Origin: Synaphobranchus kaupii
Taxonomy: Eukaryota; Chordata; Actinopteri; Anguilliformes; Synaphobranchidae
Direction of reading: 5' to 3'
DNA: 64,000 nt
Assembly: GCA_029718625.1 (NCBI GenBank)
Contig: CM056376.1
Span: 95,151,945 to 95,215,944 of the forward strand
The first letter of the stretch is position 1. The number at the start of each line of letters is the position of its first letter. Below, piece after piece: positions 42,774-52,925 of this stretch. The notes under the pieces were generated by a model that was given only the letters and a program-made list of their open reading frames with translations, ran no database searches and had not been told where the DNA came from. Made by a program: the position numbers and the translations under genes.

Positions 42774-43414
42774 AACTATCATCACTTGGTGTAGTGCTTG
42801 ACTCGTTATCTGGTCTCCCTGCTTAAACTATTCGCGTAGTTGTGGAATGTGTTTCCCGTGCAGCGTATAGTTCCTCGCAAAGCTACGGATTGGTAGTTTA
42901 CCTCCCGCACAATTTCCTGTCATAATTGTGTAGCTAACTTGTTTCCCTTCTCCTCCATCTAACCCTGCACCCGACCTCCCGTGGCAGTGTTCGTGTTCCC
43001 CGTGTTTGTTGTGTGTGTTGCGGTACCTCCACCTCCAGCGCGTGTAGGCTCCGGGGTGATTCGCTACCTGGCTACCCTCCAGTTGTTCCTGTCCGACCGA
43101 AGAGACCACCCAGTTCTTCGGCGCCGGCTCCTGGAGCTCTGGAGACAGTCAGCTACCTCCGGACCTACCGCAGCTACGCCACACCACTCTGTCCTGCCGT
43201 GCTACCGCAAAACCTCCCGACTTCCAAACCCATCACCTCCGTGAGAACCTCCCGGTCTTTCCCGTGCCTACCCTTGCACTAACCCTCCTCTGTTGTTTTG
43301 TTTTTTCTATACCGGTGCAGTCAGCCCGGTCCAGTCCTGCCCTGCCGTAGTGAGTCGCTCCCCTGCCAGTTCCAGTCCAGTCCTGGCGTGAGTTGTACAA
43401 GCGACTCGCTCAAA

Positions 43415-43700
43415 GTCCAGTTCCGGTTGACATTCCGTTCCAGTACCCGATTCCCGTGTGGACCTCCCGGTCCAGTTCCAGTCCAGTCCAGTTCCGGTTT
43501 GGGACATTCCGTTCCAGTACCTGATTCCCGTGTGGACCTCCTGGTCCAGTTCAGTCCAGTCCAGTTCCGGTTTGGGACATTCCGTTCCAGTACCTGATTC
43601 CCGTGTGGACCACCCGGTCCAGTTCCAGTCCAGTCCAGTTCCGGTTTGGAACAGCCCGTTCCAGAACCTCCAGTCCAGCTCCGGCTTGGAGCAGCCCGCC
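43415..43700 (+). repeat. ~66-bp tandem repeat inside the LTR
   Basis: gtccagttccggtttgggac, then attccgttccagtacctgat, then tcccgtgtggacc(t/a)cc(c/t)g repeats about three and a half times with short ttccagtccagtcca spacers. The same array is in the third LTR (49131-49420), and a sister version with different units is in the solo LTR at 19385-19575. Confidence 0.9.
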
Positions 43701-43860
43701 CCGGGCTTCCAGGCGCAAGACCTTGTATTACTGTGTGTGTTGCCTTTCCTGTACAGTGTTGGGACTACCCCAACACTTAATTTATTAAATACACCCCTTT
43801 TGTGAAATCTGTCTCCTGGTCGTTGCACTTGGGTTCGTCCCGTAAACAGATACGTAACAG

Positions 43861-43871
43861 AACGAACTGGC
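43861..43871 (+). promoter_or_regulatory. Self-priming primer binding site
   Basis: aacgaactggc lies two bases after the LTR end and is the exact 11-base complement of 42763-42773, the predicted 5' end of the element's own RNA. No tRNA 3' end (TGG start directly after the LTR) is seen. This is the arrangement known from Tf1 and proposed for sushi-type chromoviruses, where the RNA folds back on itself to prime minus-strand synthesis. Confidence 0.65.
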
Positions 43872-43878
43872 CAAAAAC

Positions 43879-44835
43879 ATGGACCCAGCCGACCTGGAGC
43901 AGATTCGGCACGCCTTCTCCTGCCAAACTGCGGTCAGCGACCAACAGGGCCGTCGTCTGGACGACGTGTTGGAAGTGCTGAGGGGCATCACGGAACAAGT
44001 TACGCAGCTGTCTCTTCACCAGCCGCTTCCGCGTATTCCATTGGGCCCTACACCGCCCACACCGGATCCCCCGGCGGACCCTCCTGTGTCCGCTTCATTT
44101 CGTGAGCCTCGCGTTCAACATCCTGAGCTATTCCGCGGGGAATTGGGGAAATGTCGCGAATTTCTGATGAAATGCGACATTGTCTTCCGGATGCAGCCCT
44201 CCTCCTTCGCCTCCGACCCATGTAAGATCGCGTTCATCATGAGCAGCCTGGGAGGAGGTGCCCTGGAGTGGGCTACATCCATCTGGGATAGCCAAGCCGC
44301 GCTCTGCAACAACTTCGCTGCCTTCACCGCCGAGATGCGGCGCGTGTTTGACCACCCTACCTGTGGGCGAGATGCAACTCAGCGCCTACTTCAGGTCCGT
44401 CAGGGGAGTCGCAGCGTCGCAGAGATGGCCATCCAATTCCGTACCCTCGCCGCGGAGTCCGGATGGAACGACACCGCCCTTCAGGGGGCTTTCCGCCAGG
44501 CACTCAGCGAGGAGCTCAAAGACCAACTAGCCACCCGTGAGGAATCAACCTCCCTCAATAGCCTGATTAGCCTGGCCATAGCAGTCGACAACCGTCTTCG
44601 TATCCGGGCCCGTGAGCGTGGGGGGAATCCCGGTCACCTTCCTCATATACGCTCTCACCCTTCTGCTTCTGGATTCAGGGCGGCGTCTGGGGTCTCCGAA
44701 GAGGAGCCCATGCAACTGGGCAGAGTTGCGGTCAACTCTGCAGAGCGCCAACGTCGTCAGCGATCCAGGTCTTGCTTCTATTGTGGCAAACCTGGCCACC
44801 AGATCGCCTCATGTCCCATCCGCCCAAAAGAATAG
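43879..44835 (+). CDS. Chromovirus Gag (sushi type), intact
   Basis: A 318-codon open frame starting MDPADLEQIRHAF at an ATG 19 bases after the LTR. Residues 20-50 are helical (VLEVLRGITEQVTQLSLHQP), then proline-rich, then the retrotransposon Gag/capsid region (EPRVQHPELFRGELGKCREF, FAAFTAEMRRVFDHP, FRTLAAESGWNDTALQGAFR, LSEELKDQLATRE; about 75-235) and a CCHC knuckle (CFYCGKPGHQIASC; about 297-310). It ends PKE-stop at 44833-44835. Gag forms the particle and binds RNA. The same family gave rise to mammalian PEG10/RTL genes. Pol follows in the -1 frame through the site at 44823-44829. Confidence 0.92.
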   Translation: MDPADLEQIRHAFSCQTAVSDQQGRRLDDVLEVLRGITEQVTQLSLHQPLPRIPLGPTPPTPDPPADPPVSASFREPRVQHPELFRGELGKCREFLMKCDIVFRMQPSSFASDPCKIAFIMSSLGGGALEWATSIWDSQAALCNNFAAFTAEMRRVFDHPTCGRDATQRLLQVRQGSRSVAEMAIQFRTLAAESGWNDTALQGAFRQALSEELKDQLATREESTSLNSLISLAIAVDNRLRIRARERGGNPGHLPHIRSHPSASGFRAASGVSEEEPMQLGRVAVNSAERQRRQRSRSCFYCGKPGHQIASCPIRPKE

Positions 44836-44868
44836 GCTCGCCAGTTCAACTGGGCGTACTGACGAGCC
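44823..44868 (+). promoter_or_regulatory. -1 ribosomal frameshift signal (slippery site + stem-loop)
   Basis: The heptamer CCCAAAA (44823-44829) is placed in the Gag frame as C-CCA-AAA, the canonical X-XXY-YYZ arrangement, four codon letters before the Gag stop. After a 5-base spacer (gaata) a stem GGCTCG (44835-44840) pairs with CGAGCC (44863-44868), enclosing a hairpin CCAGT (44841-44845) with ACTGG (44849-44853). Slipping back one base joins Gag to the protease frame (PKRIGSP). The related PEG10 uses a -1 shift too. Confidence 0.75.
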
Positions 44869-45386
44869 CTATCATACCCTGCCATGCAGCCCAGAATCGC
44901 CTAGTTTTCAAGGCCACTCTCCTGTGGAGCGACAAGTCCTTAGTTTCGTCGGCTCTCATCGACTCTGGAGCCGACGCCAACTTCCTGGACACCACCTTCG
45001 CCCAGAGGGCCGGCATCCCCACGGAGCTTCTACCATCGCCCATTACTGCCTTCGCCTTAGACGGTCGGAGTTTGGGGTTAGTGACCCACTCCACCGTTTC
45101 CTTACAGCTTGTCCTCTCCGGCAATCACCGGGAGAGCATTCAACTCCTCCTCATCAATTCCAAACAGTCAACCATAGTTTTAGGGCAGACCTGGCTCCGT
45201 CTCCATAACCCACACATCGACTGGCAGGGCGGACGCATCCTGGCGTGGAGTGGCCACTGCCTGGCTAGCTGTCTCCGCTCCGCGCTTCCCCCCTCCGGGG
45301 TCCAAGAATCCCAGCACCAACCTACCCGAACCCGATATGTCCACCGTTCCCAAACAGTATCACGACCTCAGTCGCACCTTTTCTAA
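44826..45386 (+). pseudogene. Chromovirus protease (pol start)
   Basis: In the -1 frame relative to Gag the sequence reads PKRIGSPVQLG, then SALIDSGADANFLDTTFAQR (aspartic protease active site D-S-G), [35 protein letters not shown] (the flap/C-terminal I-V-L-G motif). The stop at 45384-45386 comes after a frame change at a C run near 45287-45295; the correct continuation is in the frame of the following piece. The protease cuts the Gag-Pol polyprotein. Confidence 0.85.
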
Positions 45387-45710
45387 ATCACGTGCTCTGT
45401 CCCTACCTCCTCACCGCCCGTACGACTGTTGTATTGATCTACTGGCGGGAGCCAAACTTCCGTCCGGCCGTCTCTACAGTCTGTCGGGACCAGAGAAACT
45501 CGCCATGGAGGAATATATCCATGAGTCCCTCGCCTCGGGCATCATCCGTCCCTCCTCTTCTCCGGTTGGTGCTGGGTTCTTTTTCGTAGGGAAAAAGGAC
45601 GGCTCACTACGGCCCTGCATCGACTACCGGGGACTCAATTCCATCACTATCCGCAACAAATATCCTCTCCCCCTCATTAACACTGCTTTTGAACCCCTCT
45701 CGCAGGCCGT
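45296..45710 (+). pseudogene. RT N-terminal part in a shifted frame
   Basis: This frame carries [78 protein letters not shown] and [11 protein letters not shown], the finger region of Ty3/Gypsy RT. It runs out of frame at a run of six T at 45711-45716, where one T too many explains the shift. Sequencing error in homopolymers is a real alternative to decay. Confidence 0.88.
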
Positions 45711-48184
45711 CATTTTTTACCAAGCTCGACCTCCGTAATGCGTACCACCTGGTGCGCATACGGGAGGGGGATGAGTGGAAGACTGCCTTCAATACCCCGT
45801 TGGGCCACTATGAGTACCTGGTGGTCCCTTTCGGCCTTACTAACGCCCCGGCAGTCTTCCAGGGCATGGTAAATGACGTACTGCGAGACCTGTTGGGTAA
45901 GACTGTTTTTGTTTACATTGACGACATTTTGATTTTTTCCAAGTCCCCTCAGGAGCACATTCTCCATGTCCGGGAGGTTCTCCAGCGGCTCCTCGAGAAC
46001 CAGCTCTTCGTAAAGGCGGAGAAATGCTCCTTCCACGTCTCTTCAGTCCCGTTCCTCGGCTTCATTATTGAGGAGGGCAGTATCCGGGCGGATCCGGTCA
46101 AAGTCAAGGCGGTGACGGAATGGCCCCAACCCACCTCTCGTAAGCACCTACAACAATTCCTTGGTTTTTCTAATTTCTATCGTCGTTTTATCCGAAATTA
46201 CAGTATCATTGCTGCCCCCCTTACCAAACTTACCTCCACTACTTTTTCTTTCTGTTGGAATCCCGAAGCCCAGCGTGCTTTTGAACAGCTCAAAACACGG
46301 TTTTCCTCAGCCCCTATTCTTTGCCACCCTGATCCCTCCCGCCAATTTACGATTGAGGTGGACGCCTCCGACACCGGCGTGGGGGCCATTCTGTCCCAAC
46401 GTGCCGCCTTGGACAACAAGCTCCATCCCTGTGCCTTTTTCTCCCGGAGGCTGTCCTCCGCTGAGCGAAATTATGATGTCGGGGATCGGGAGCTTCTTGC
46501 CATTAAGCTGGCTCTTGAGGAGTGGCGCCACTGGCTGGAGGGGGCAGGTACCCCCTTTGTTGTTTTAACTGACCACCAGAATTTAATTTATTTAAGGTCT
46601 GCCAAAAGGCTAAATGCTAGACAGGCTAGGTGGTCACTTTTCTTTGCCCGGTTTAATTTTTCTTTGTCCTATCGCCCCGGTTCCCGCAATATTAAGGCGG
46701 ATGCCTTATCCCGTGTGTTTTCCCTTCCCTCCAGTCCTGCTGACCCCGAAACCATTCTTCCAGCGTCCTGTATGGTGGCTGCGGTCTCCTGGAGGATTGA
46801 GGAGATCGTGAGGTCCGCCCAGACTTCCCACCCTGACCCCCGTAATAACCCTAACCCCTCCCTGTTTGTTCCCGACTCCGTCCGCTCCCAGGTCCTTGAA
46901 TGGGTTCACGCCTCCTGCCTGGCGTGTCACCCAGGTGTTGCCAGGACGACCGCCCTCGTCAGGAGGAGCTTTTGGTGGCCCACCCTCAAGGAGGATACCC
47001 GTGCCTTTGTCCTGGCCTGCTCTGTATGCGCCAGGAGCAAGGCTTCCCACCAGCCTCCCTCTGGTCATCTCCTTCCCCTCCCTGTCCCGGGCCGTCCTTG
47101 GAGCCACATTGGGGTGGATTTTGTAACCGGTCTGCCGTTGTCAGAGGGCAACTCTGTCATTCTGACAATTGTGGATCGGTTCTCCAAGGCGGTTCACTTC
47201 ATTCCCCTCCCCAAGCTCCCGTCCGCCCTCGAAACGGCGGAGCTCCTGGTGGTACATGTGGTCAGGCTGCACGGGATCCCTTCCGATATTGTGTCGGATC
47301 GTGGGCCCCAATTCTCCTCCCAGGTCTGGAAGGCGTTCTGTGTAGCCCTGGGGGCCTCGGCCAGTCTTTCGTCTGGCTTCCATCCCCAGTCGAACGGCCA
47401 GGCAGAGAGGGCGAACCAGGACCTGGGGGCCGCCCTGCGGTGCGTCACGGCTCGCAACCCCGCCTCCTGGAGCCGTTTCCTTCCCTGGGTGGAGTACTCT
47501 CACAACTCCCTTAAGAGTACCTCCACCGGGTTATCCCCTTTCGAGTGCTCGTTAGGGTACCAACCCCCTCTCCTGTCGGTCCAGGAGGCCGAGGTAGCAG
47601 TCCCCTCTGTCAAGGCCCACATCCTCAAATGCAAGCGCATTTGGAGGCTTGCACGCACCGCACTCCTACGTTCCAATTCCCGGTCACAGCGTCTGGCGGA
47701 CCTGCACAGGACCGCAGCCCCCAAATACAGGGCCGGTCAGCAGGTCTGGTTGTCCACGTCCAACATTTCCCTTCCCTCCTCCTCTAAAAATCTTCGGCCC
47801 CGGTTCATTGGTCCCTTCCCTGTTGTACGTCTTGTTAACCCTGTTTCCGTCAAGCTCTCCCTCCCTGCCTCCCTCAAAGTTTACCCCGTTTTTCATGTTT
47901 CCCAAATCAAGCCTGTCGCCTCCAGCCCCCTCAGTGCCCCTACCCTCCCTCCTCCTCCTGTCCGGGTCATCAACAACGCCCCGGCCTATACGGTGGACCG
48001 CATCATCGACATCCGCCGTAAGGGTCGGGGTTTCCAATACCTCGTGGACTGGGAGGGGTATGGTCCTGAGGAGCGGTCATGGCTCCACAAGGGCCTCATC
48101 CTGGATCAAACACTAATCCAGGATTTCCACAGTCGCTTCCCATCCAAGACCAGGCCGCCAGGTACGCCAGGTGGCGTACGTTGA
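45689..48184 (+). CDS. RT palm, RNase H, integrase, chromodomain (open)
   Basis: An open frame of 831 codons; sense starts near 45717 ([15 protein letters not shown]). [37 protein letters not shown] (catalytic YIDD), [16 protein letters not shown]. RNase H, integrase H2C2 and core (D, D, E present) and chromodomain are as in the copy at 40570-42462, with only scattered differences (for example Lys/Asn at the codon near 47786). Length and motifs match full-length sushi-type pol. The stop TGA is at 48182-48184, followed by the polypurine tract. Confidence 0.92.
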   Translation: MNPSRRPSFFTKLDLRNAYHLVRIREGDEWKTAFNTPLGHYEYLVVPFGLTNAPAVFQGMVNDVLRDLLGKTVFVYIDDILIFSKSPQEHILHVREVLQRLLENQLFVKAEKCSFHVSSVPFLGFIIEEGSIRADPVKVKAVTEWPQPTSRKHLQQFLGFSNFYRRFIRNYSIIAAPLTKLTSTTFSFCWNPEAQRAFEQLKTRFSSAPILCHPDPSRQFTIEVDASDTGVGAILSQRAALDNKLHPCAFFSRRLSSAERNYDVGDRELLAIKLALEEWRHWLEGAGTPFVVLTDHQNLIYLRSAKRLNARQARWSLFFARFNFSLSYRPGSRNIKADALSRVFSLPSSPADPETILPASCMVAAVSWRIEEIVRSAQTSHPDPRNNPNPSLFVPDSVRSQVLEWVHASCLACHPGVARTTALVRRSFWWPTLKEDTRAFVLACSVCARSKASHQPPSGHLLPLPVPGRPWSHIGVDFVTGLPLSEGNSVILTIVDRFSKAVHFIPLPKLPSALETAELLVVHVVRLHGIPSDIVSDRGPQFSSQVWKAFCVALGASASLSSGFHPQSNGQAERANQDLGAALRCVTARNPASWSRFLPWVEYSHNSLKSTSTGLSPFECSLGYQPPLLSVQEAEVAVPSVKAHILKCKRIWRLARTALLRSNSRSQRLADLHRTAAPKYRAGQQVWLSTSNISLPSSSKNLRPRFIGPFPVVRLVNPVSVKLSLPASLKVYPVFHVSQIKPVASSPLSAPTLPPPPVRVINNAPAYTVDRIIDIRRKGRGFQYLVDWEGYGPEERSWLHKGLILDQTLIQDFHSRFPSKTRPPGTPGGVR

Positions 48185-48195
48185 GGGGGGGGTAC

Positions 48196-49584
48196 TGTAA
48201 TGTTCCGCTCCCTTCCTGTCCGTTTTCCGTGTTTTCCTGTTTTCCCTCCGTGTCATGTTGGATCCCGTTGTCCGTGTTTTCCCCGCTGCCGCGGACTAGG
48301 CGTGTCCTTCCCTGTCTTGTTCGTCTGGTTGTTTTGTCTTACTTCCGCCTTTCACTCCCTCCCCCTCGTTGCATGCATTTCCTCACCTGGTGTCTTGTAA
48401 TCACTCCCGGTTTATGTTCACACCTGTATCGTATTTTGTCTCGTTAGTTAGCTCTATATAGTCTTTCGGCTGGCTGCCAGTCGGCGCCAGTTCGTTTCAC
48501 TTGGTGTAGTGCTTGACTCGTTATCTGGTCTCCCTGCTTAAACTATTCGCGTAGTTGTGGAATGTGTTTCCCGTGCAGCGTATAGTTCCTCGCAAAGCTA
48601 CGGATTGGTAGTTTACCTCCCGCACAATTTCCTGTCATAATTGTGTAGCTAACTTGTTTCCCTTCTCCTCCATCTAACCCTGCACCCGATCTCCCGTGGC
48701 AGTGTTCGTGTTCCCCGTGTTTGTTGTGTGTGTTGCGGGTACCTCCACCTCCAGCGCGTGTAGGCTCCGGGGTGATTCGCGTCCTGGCTACCCTCCAGTT
48801 GTTCCTGTCCGACCGAAGAGACCACCCAGTTCTTCGGCGCCGGCTCCTGGAGCTCTGGAGACAGTCAGCTACCTCCGGACCTACCGCAGCTACGCCACAC
48901 CACTCTGTCCTGCCGTGCTACCGCAAAACCTCCCGACTTCCAAACCCATCACCCTCCGTGAGAACCTCCCGGTCTTTCCCGTGCCTTCCCTTGCACTAAC
49001 CCTCCTCTGTTGTTTTGTTTTTCTATACCGTGCAGTCAGCCCGGTCCAGTCCTGCCCTGCCGTAGTGAGTCGCTCCCCTGCCAGTTCCAGTCCAGTCCAG
49101 GCGTGAGTTGTACAAGCGACTCGCTCAAAGTCCAGTTCCGGTTTGGGACATTCCGTTCCAGTACCCGATTCCCGTGTGGACCTCCCGGTCCAGTTCCAGT
49201 CCAGTCCAGTTCCGGTTTGGGACATTCCGTTCCAGTACCTGATTCCCGTGTGGACCTCCTGGTCCAGTTCAGTCCAGTCCAGTTCCGGTTTGGGGACATT
49301 CCGTTCCAGTACCTGATTCCCGTGTGGACCACCCGGTCCAGTTCCAGTCCAGTCCAGTTCCGGTTTGGAACAGCCCGTTCCAGAACCTCCAGTCCAGCTC
49401 CGGCTTGGAGCAGCCCGCCCCGGGCTTCCAGGCGCAAGACCTTTTTATTATATTACTGTGTGTGTTGCCTTTCCTGTACAGTGTTGGGACTACCCCAACA
49501 CTTAATTTATTAAATACACCCCTTTTGTGAAATCTGTCTCCTGGTCGTTGCACTTGGGTTCGTCCCGTAAACAGATACGTAACA
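48196..49584 (+). mobile_element. 3' LTR of the array (1389 bp)
   Basis: Near-identical to the LTR at 42474. Differences noticed: an inserted A near 48341, a missing 8-base block after cagttcgtt near 48497, one extra G in the third tandem unit near 49295, and a ttttatta variation near 49442. It retains gccagttcgtt (48486-48496) and TATA at 48455-48461. It abuts a (TA)n run, with no target duplication visible. Confidence 0.95.

Positions 49585-49637
<53 letters not shown>
49585..49637. repeat. (TA)n microsatellite
   Basis: Almost pure TA run between the array and the Tc1 element; Tc1 inserts at TA. Confidence 0.95.
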
Positions 49638-49642
<5 letters not shown>

Positions 49643-49809
49643 TGCCCTCCACAATTATTGGCACCCCTGGTAAAGATGAGTAAAAAAGGTTGTAAAAAAT
49701 TCACCATTTTGTGAATTAGCTTAATCTCACACTGAAAAAATGAGAAAAATCCAGCCTTTAATTGAAGTAAATTTATTTTGAGAAAAAACCTCATCAAGAA
49801 GAATTATTT

Positions 49810-50844
49810 TTAACAAAACCACGTATTGGCACCCCTGCATTTAATACTTTGTACAACTTCACTTTGCCAATAAAACAGTCTTCTCCCGTAACATCTAATA
49901 AGATTGGAGAATACAGAGCAAGGAATCTGAGACCATTCCTCTTTACAGAATCTCTCCAGACCATCCAGAGTCCTAGGTCCTCTCTTGTGCACTTTCCTCT
50001 TCAGCTCAGCCCACAGGTTTTCAATGGGGTTTAGGTCAGGGGACTGAGATGGCCATGGCAGAAGCTTGATTTTGTGTTCAGTTAACCATTTTTGTGTTGA
50101 TTTGGACGTATGTTTTGGATCATTGTCCTGCTGGAAGGATCCAACGGCAACCCAGTTTTAGTTTCCTGGCAGAGGCAGCCAGATTCAGATAAAAAATGTC
50201 TTCGTATTTCATGGAGTTAATGATGCCATGTACCCTAACAAGGTTCCCAGGGCCTTTGGAGGGAAAACAGCCCCACAACATCACGGAACCTCCACAATAC
50301 TTAACAGTGGGATCAGGTTTATTTTTTGTATAGCCATCCTTCTTTTTACGCAAAACCCATTTTGACTGTTGGTTGCCGAAAAGCTCAATTTTCGTTTCAT
50401 CTGAGCATAGAACATGGTTCCAGTCAAAGTTCCAGTAGCATTTAGCAAACTCCAGGTGCTTATGTTTGTGGTGTGAAATGACAGGAAAGGCTTTTTTCTG
50501 GCAATGCTTCCAAATAATTTGTTGGCATGGAGGTGACGTCTAATGGTAGTTTTGGAAACTTGATGACCCCCAAGATGCTACTTTCCTCTGTAATTCTCCA
50601 ACAGTGATCCTTGGGGATTTTTTGCCTCTCATACCATCCTCCTCAATGTGCGTGGGGGCAAAATAAACTTGAGTCCTCTTCCAGGCAAGTTTGTAACAGT
50701 TCCAGTTGCTTTGAAGTATTGCCCTAACGGTAGATATGGGCATTTTCAGGTGAGCAGCTATTTTTTTTAATAGCCATTCCCTGACTTATGATGCTCAACA
50801 CACTTTTCCCTCATTTTATTTGTGTGTTCTCTTATCTTTCCCAT
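49810..50844 (-). pseudogene. Tc1-like transposase, decayed
   Basis: From the minus-strand ATG at 50844: MGKIREHTNKMREK (helix-turn-helix start), stops near 50765, then MPISTVRAILQSNWN, ITVGELQRKVASWG (DNA-binding domain), LCSDETKIELFGN (first catalytic Asp region), KYCGGSVMLWGCF, an N-terminal part of the second Asp region broken by frameshifts near 50150, and a C terminus ending [14 protein letters not shown]. Tc1 transposase cuts the element at TA sites. Several stops and shifts make it inactive. Confidence 0.85.
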
Positions 50845-51019
50845 GTTGATGTATGAATAAGGGAATATGGCCTCTGTGTCACCTCATATTTATACCCCAG
50901 TGAAACAGGAAGTCATGGATTACTGCTTGAAAGTTCCTAAACACTCTGATCAACTTTAAAAAGTAAAATGCCACAATCATTGGCACCCCTGCATTTATAT
51001 ATAGAATAAAGGTGGGACT

Positions 51020-51458
51020 GAAATTTAGCTGTAAATTACACTGGAACAGTATGGAACACATGGTTGGCTAAATGGCTCTAAGTCATCAAGGGTCTGATGT
51101 ATGAAACAAGCCTTAAAACATCACTCTGGCTGCCAGAAATACAGTAGATATAGATGGATAACTTGAAGGGTTTCTTCTCCTGACTTATTTTTACATAGAG
51201 TTCAATAGGAGAAACATTTGTCAGGAGAAACAACCCTTAAAGTAATCCATCCATATCTACTGCATATCTGGCAGCAGAGTGATGGTTTTGAGGCTCGTTT
51301 GATACCTCAGACCCTTGATGACTTACAGCCATTTTACCAACCATGTATTCCATACTGTTCCAGCATAATTTACAGCTAAATCTAGTCCCACCCCCCAATT
51401 CCCATAGAGATCCATTCAAATGCAGAGACGTTATAGTATCCCTTGTAAGAGTACCAAG
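51020..51458. repeat. Palindromic repeat family, copy C (regular)
   Basis: Left arm 51020-51210 and right arm 51217-51458 are inverted copies around a centre near 51213: gtaaattacactggaacagt, tggttggctaaatggctcta, gtcatcaagggtctga, ccagaaatacagtagatat and cttctcctgacttatttt. The right arm extends further (tcccatagagatccattcaa, tgcagagacgttatagtatc). No coding sequence. It is the clearest of three copies and is inserted in a Tc1 element. Confidence 0.85.
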
Positions 51459-51640
51459 AGTCTTTTGGTGTTATCGGATCACAGACATCAGGCTTGCAAA
51501 GGATATGCGACCAAATATAAAAAACGTGGTTTTGTTAAAAATAATTATTTCTTGATGAGGATTTTTTTTTTCTCATAATAAATTTACTTTAATTAAAGGT
51601 TGGATTTTTCAATTATTTTATTTTTATTAATTTTACCCAT

Positions 51641-51902
51641 TCCTAAATTTATTTATGGGAATCCTGAACAAATTTTAACATAAATCATACACAATTCTTG
51701 TACGTATTATGCCAGAATTACCTGAAAAATCATTTCACCTGCCGCCCCTTGACAGGTTAACACAAAAAAGTTGCATGAAAATACAACGATCCAGCATACC
51801 ACTCCCCAGCTGGTGTATACAGTATAAACAGTAATTAAATGGTTTTGACAATGTTGCATATGTTCAAATAAAAAATTTTATGTTGACAATAAAATACTTA
51901 CA
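51641..51902. other. AT-rich spacer
   Basis: Nothing supported beyond AT-rich sequence. Confidence 0.3.
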
Positions 51903-52113
51903 TTACATAACAGGCATTTAGCAGACGCTCTTATCCAGAGCGGCTTACACAACTTTTTTAGCATATTATCCATTTATACAGCTGGATATATACTGAAGCG
52001 ATTCAGGTTAAGTACCTTGCTCAAGGGTACAACGGCAGTGTCCTACCTGGGAATCGAACCTGCAACCTTTCGGTTACAAGGCCAGTTCCTTAACCATTAT
52101 ACTACACTGCCGC
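51903..52113 (-). mobile_element. tRNA-derived SINE (V-SINE-like), copy 1
   Basis: On the minus strand it starts ggcggcagtgtagtataatg (box A region), has box B GGTTCGATTCCC near 52060, a core (cccttgagcaaggtacttaa) and the LINE-like tail ctctggataagagcgtctgc followed by taaatgcctgttatgtaatg. This is a tRNA head plus central core plus L2-type tail, as in vertebrate V-SINEs. Confidence 0.85.
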
Positions 52114-52865
52114 CCTTGAAGGGGCATGAAAGTGCAGTATGCATTGGGCATGAAAGTGCAGTATGCATTGAGCTGAGGGAGTAACAAAGCCTAAGTATGT
52201 TTAAAGCCTGCAAATGTGATTTATCTTCCATCATGATTTTTGAATGCAAAGCAACTAAAAATGTCCCTGAATAGATGTTGCCTAGGGGACTCCATGTTCT
52301 TGTAAATGTGTGGATATTAGCAGTGGCCTATGGCTTTCCGATAATCCCATCAGATTTGCCTCTTGGTGCCATGCTGCAGTATGTAGTGCAGGTTTTCCTT
52401 TCAGTCCCGCATGAATCTCGCACACAAACATCAGCTGACACATGAAAAAAATCCTTTTCAGCATGTCATCAGCTTGAGTCAGAGCAACTTGTCTCATATG
52501 TAATGGAAATATGCCCCATTGATGGATTCATAGGTCATGCTGTATACATACTAGAACAACTCCATCATTTTCAGGTTTCTGTAGTTTTATTTTGTGTGCG
52601 TGTAAGCTGAATTTGGTCCTCGTTTTGTTTACAGGCTATATGTTGTTAGGGGTAATCAGTCTTAACCTCAAGATTGGCAAACATCAAACATTTAAGTCTA
52701 CATATCTTGGGACTTTCTCGTCAGATATTGTTGTTGAATTGGCAAAGACCTTTGGAAAGTTGGTCTAGTTGATGTCAATATAAAATTAAAAACAAAATAT
52801 ACTTGCTGTTTGTGGTTCCATTCTACATTAATAGTTGTTATGCTGTGAAACATAGAAATATAATT

Positions 52866-52870
<5 letters not shown>
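52114..52870. other. No recognisable feature
   Basis: Two ggcatgaaagtgcagtatgc phrases in tandem at 52124 and 52148. No coding or mobile signatures otherwise. Confidence 0.3.

Positions 52871-52872
<2 letters not shown>

Positions 52873-52909
<37 letters not shown>
52873..52909. repeat. (TA)n microsatellite
   Basis: Pure TA run followed by cacacgtatata. Confidence 0.95.
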
Positions 52910-52913
<4 letters not shown>

Positions 52914-52925
52914 GTATATACACAC

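Larger units (their letters stand above)
42474..43859 (+). mobile_element. Middle LTR of the array (1386 bp)
   Basis: It starts TGTAATGTTCCGCTCCC and ends ACAGATACGTAACA. A TATA box (ctatatag) sits at 42731-42738. The 3' third holds a tandem array of gtccagttccggtttgggac units (43415-43700), and attaaatacacccctttt near 43785 may hold the processing signal. It serves as 3' LTR of unit 1 and 5' LTR of unit 2. Confidence 0.95.
40459..49584 (+). mobile_element. Tandem array of two sushi-type chromoviruses
   Basis: Order: LTR remnant (40459-40569), pol 3' part (40570-42462), full LTR (42474-43859), gag-pol (43879-48184), full LTR (48196-49584). The pol segments 40570-42462 and 46292-48184 are almost identical base for base, as are the LTRs. 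The outer flanks (CAGAC at the left, ATATA at the right) do not match, so no TSD spans the array. Two elements sharing one LTR arise by recombination between LTRs of two copies. Confidence 0.95.
49638..51640 (-). mobile_element. Tc1/mariner element split by a palindromic repeat
   Basis: The left end cacagtgccctccacaatta follows a TA. Bases ~49725-49825 (gagaaaaatccagcctttaa, acctcatcaagaagaattat, aaaaccacgt) return inverted at ~51515-51605, marking the right terminal repeat; its outermost part is degraded near 51640. A decayed transposase lies on the minus strand between. The palindromic repeat copy C sits between transposase start and right repeat. Confidence 0.8.

Noticed and set aside
43860..43880. 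tRNA primer site for the chromovirus
   Set aside because: No sequence starting TGG directly after the LTR; the 11-base self-match explains the site better.
40454..49589. Target duplication around the complete chromovirus array
   Set aside because: Left CAGAC and right ATATA do not match.
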